Part shown: positions 63,731 through 64,000 of the stretch, piece by piece
How the letters are laid out: each line of letters opens with the position of its first letter
Position numbering within the stretch: position 1 is the stretch's first letter
NCBI RefSeq assembly: GCF_000003815.2
Contig: NC_049992.1
Coordinates: 806,562-870,561, forward strand
Source: Branchiostoma floridae
Taxonomy: Eukaryota; Chordata; Leptocardii; Amphioxiformes; Branchiostomatidae
Reading direction: 5' to 3'
Length of the DNA stretch: 64,000 bases
The notes under the pieces: model-generated
What the model was told of the DNA's origin: nothing
The model's input: the letters and a program-made list of their open reading frames with translations, nothing else
The model's database searches: none
Position numbers and translations under genes: made by a program

Positions 63731-64000
63731 TGACCCTCATAACCTGTGCCAAGAAGGCCATGTCTTTGGTGCTCCTTGTGTGTTTGACAGTTTGTGAGTG
63801 ACTGGGTGGTTTTTGTACATAACTCAGAATTTTGAATGAACCTTTATATAATGTTTGGTATGTTGGTAGGACAAGTTCAATTACGATTCGATTATTTCCA
63901 TATTGCTGCGAAAGTCCGCTTTTCCTATCTCCTGTTCTGGTCATGCTATTGTGGACATTTTGATGGTGTTTTATCTGAATTTTGGCTCGTAGAATTGTAA

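Overview
The window looks like a piece of an invertebrate chordate genome, most likely an amphioxus (Branchiostoma). This is inferred from gene content and architecture, not from a database match. The genes have many short introns and sit in a dense background of small inverted-repeat elements, minisatellites and 5'-truncated LINEs. The families present (secreted coiled-coil/fibrinogen-domain proteins, TRIM-NHL proteins, tandem C2H2 zinc-finger genes, an ST8Sia-type sialyltransferase) are ones that are expanded in amphioxus. A 100-base run of N at 43330-43429 marks an assembly gap.

Left part (1-22 kb). A minisatellite with a LINE fragment inserted in it (1-3.46 kb) leads into a minus-strand ST8Sia-like sialyltransferase gene. 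I rebuilt this gene as eight phase-compatible exons from 21091 down to 3464 (403 aa). Its roughly 12-kb intron 5 contains three other transcription units: a RING-less NHL-repeat gene (+, 7.2-10.9 kb), a two-membrane-span glycine/proline-rich PPxY protein (-, 14.5-12.4 kb) and an intronless TRIM protein with RING, B-box, coiled coil and NHL repeats (+, 15.3-17.1 kb).

Middle part (22-43 kb). Repeat-rich DNA precedes the first fibrinogen-related (FReD) gene (27.2-30.6 kb, +, five exons). A kelch-repeat terminal exon follows (-, 33.2-32.9 kb), then two tandem C2H2 zinc-finger genes (+, coding 35.8-37.0 and 42.0-43.3 kb) that share a conserved first non-coding exon. The second zinc-finger gene carries one in-frame stop between fingers 6 and 7.

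Right part (43-64 kb). The FReD cluster continues with a second five-exon gene (45.6-49.6 kb), a nine-exon gene encoding two fibrinogen domains in one 692-aa chain (52.2-61.0 kb), and the first exon of a fourth gene (62.8 kb on) that leaves the window. The promoters, signal peptides, introns and downstream flanks of these genes are recognisably copies of one another.

The strongest unusual signal spans several genes. Exon edges (terminal exon with stop, splice acceptor, splice donor, or most of an exon) have repeatedly been copied into the adjacent intron or 3' flank and have in places grown into minisatellites. This is seen at the sialyltransferase last exon and exon 6, the NHL gene exon 3, the kelch terminal exon and the FReD donor junction at 58.8 kb. 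The second main result is the double-FReD gene, which looks like an in-frame fusion of two neighbouring FReD genes.
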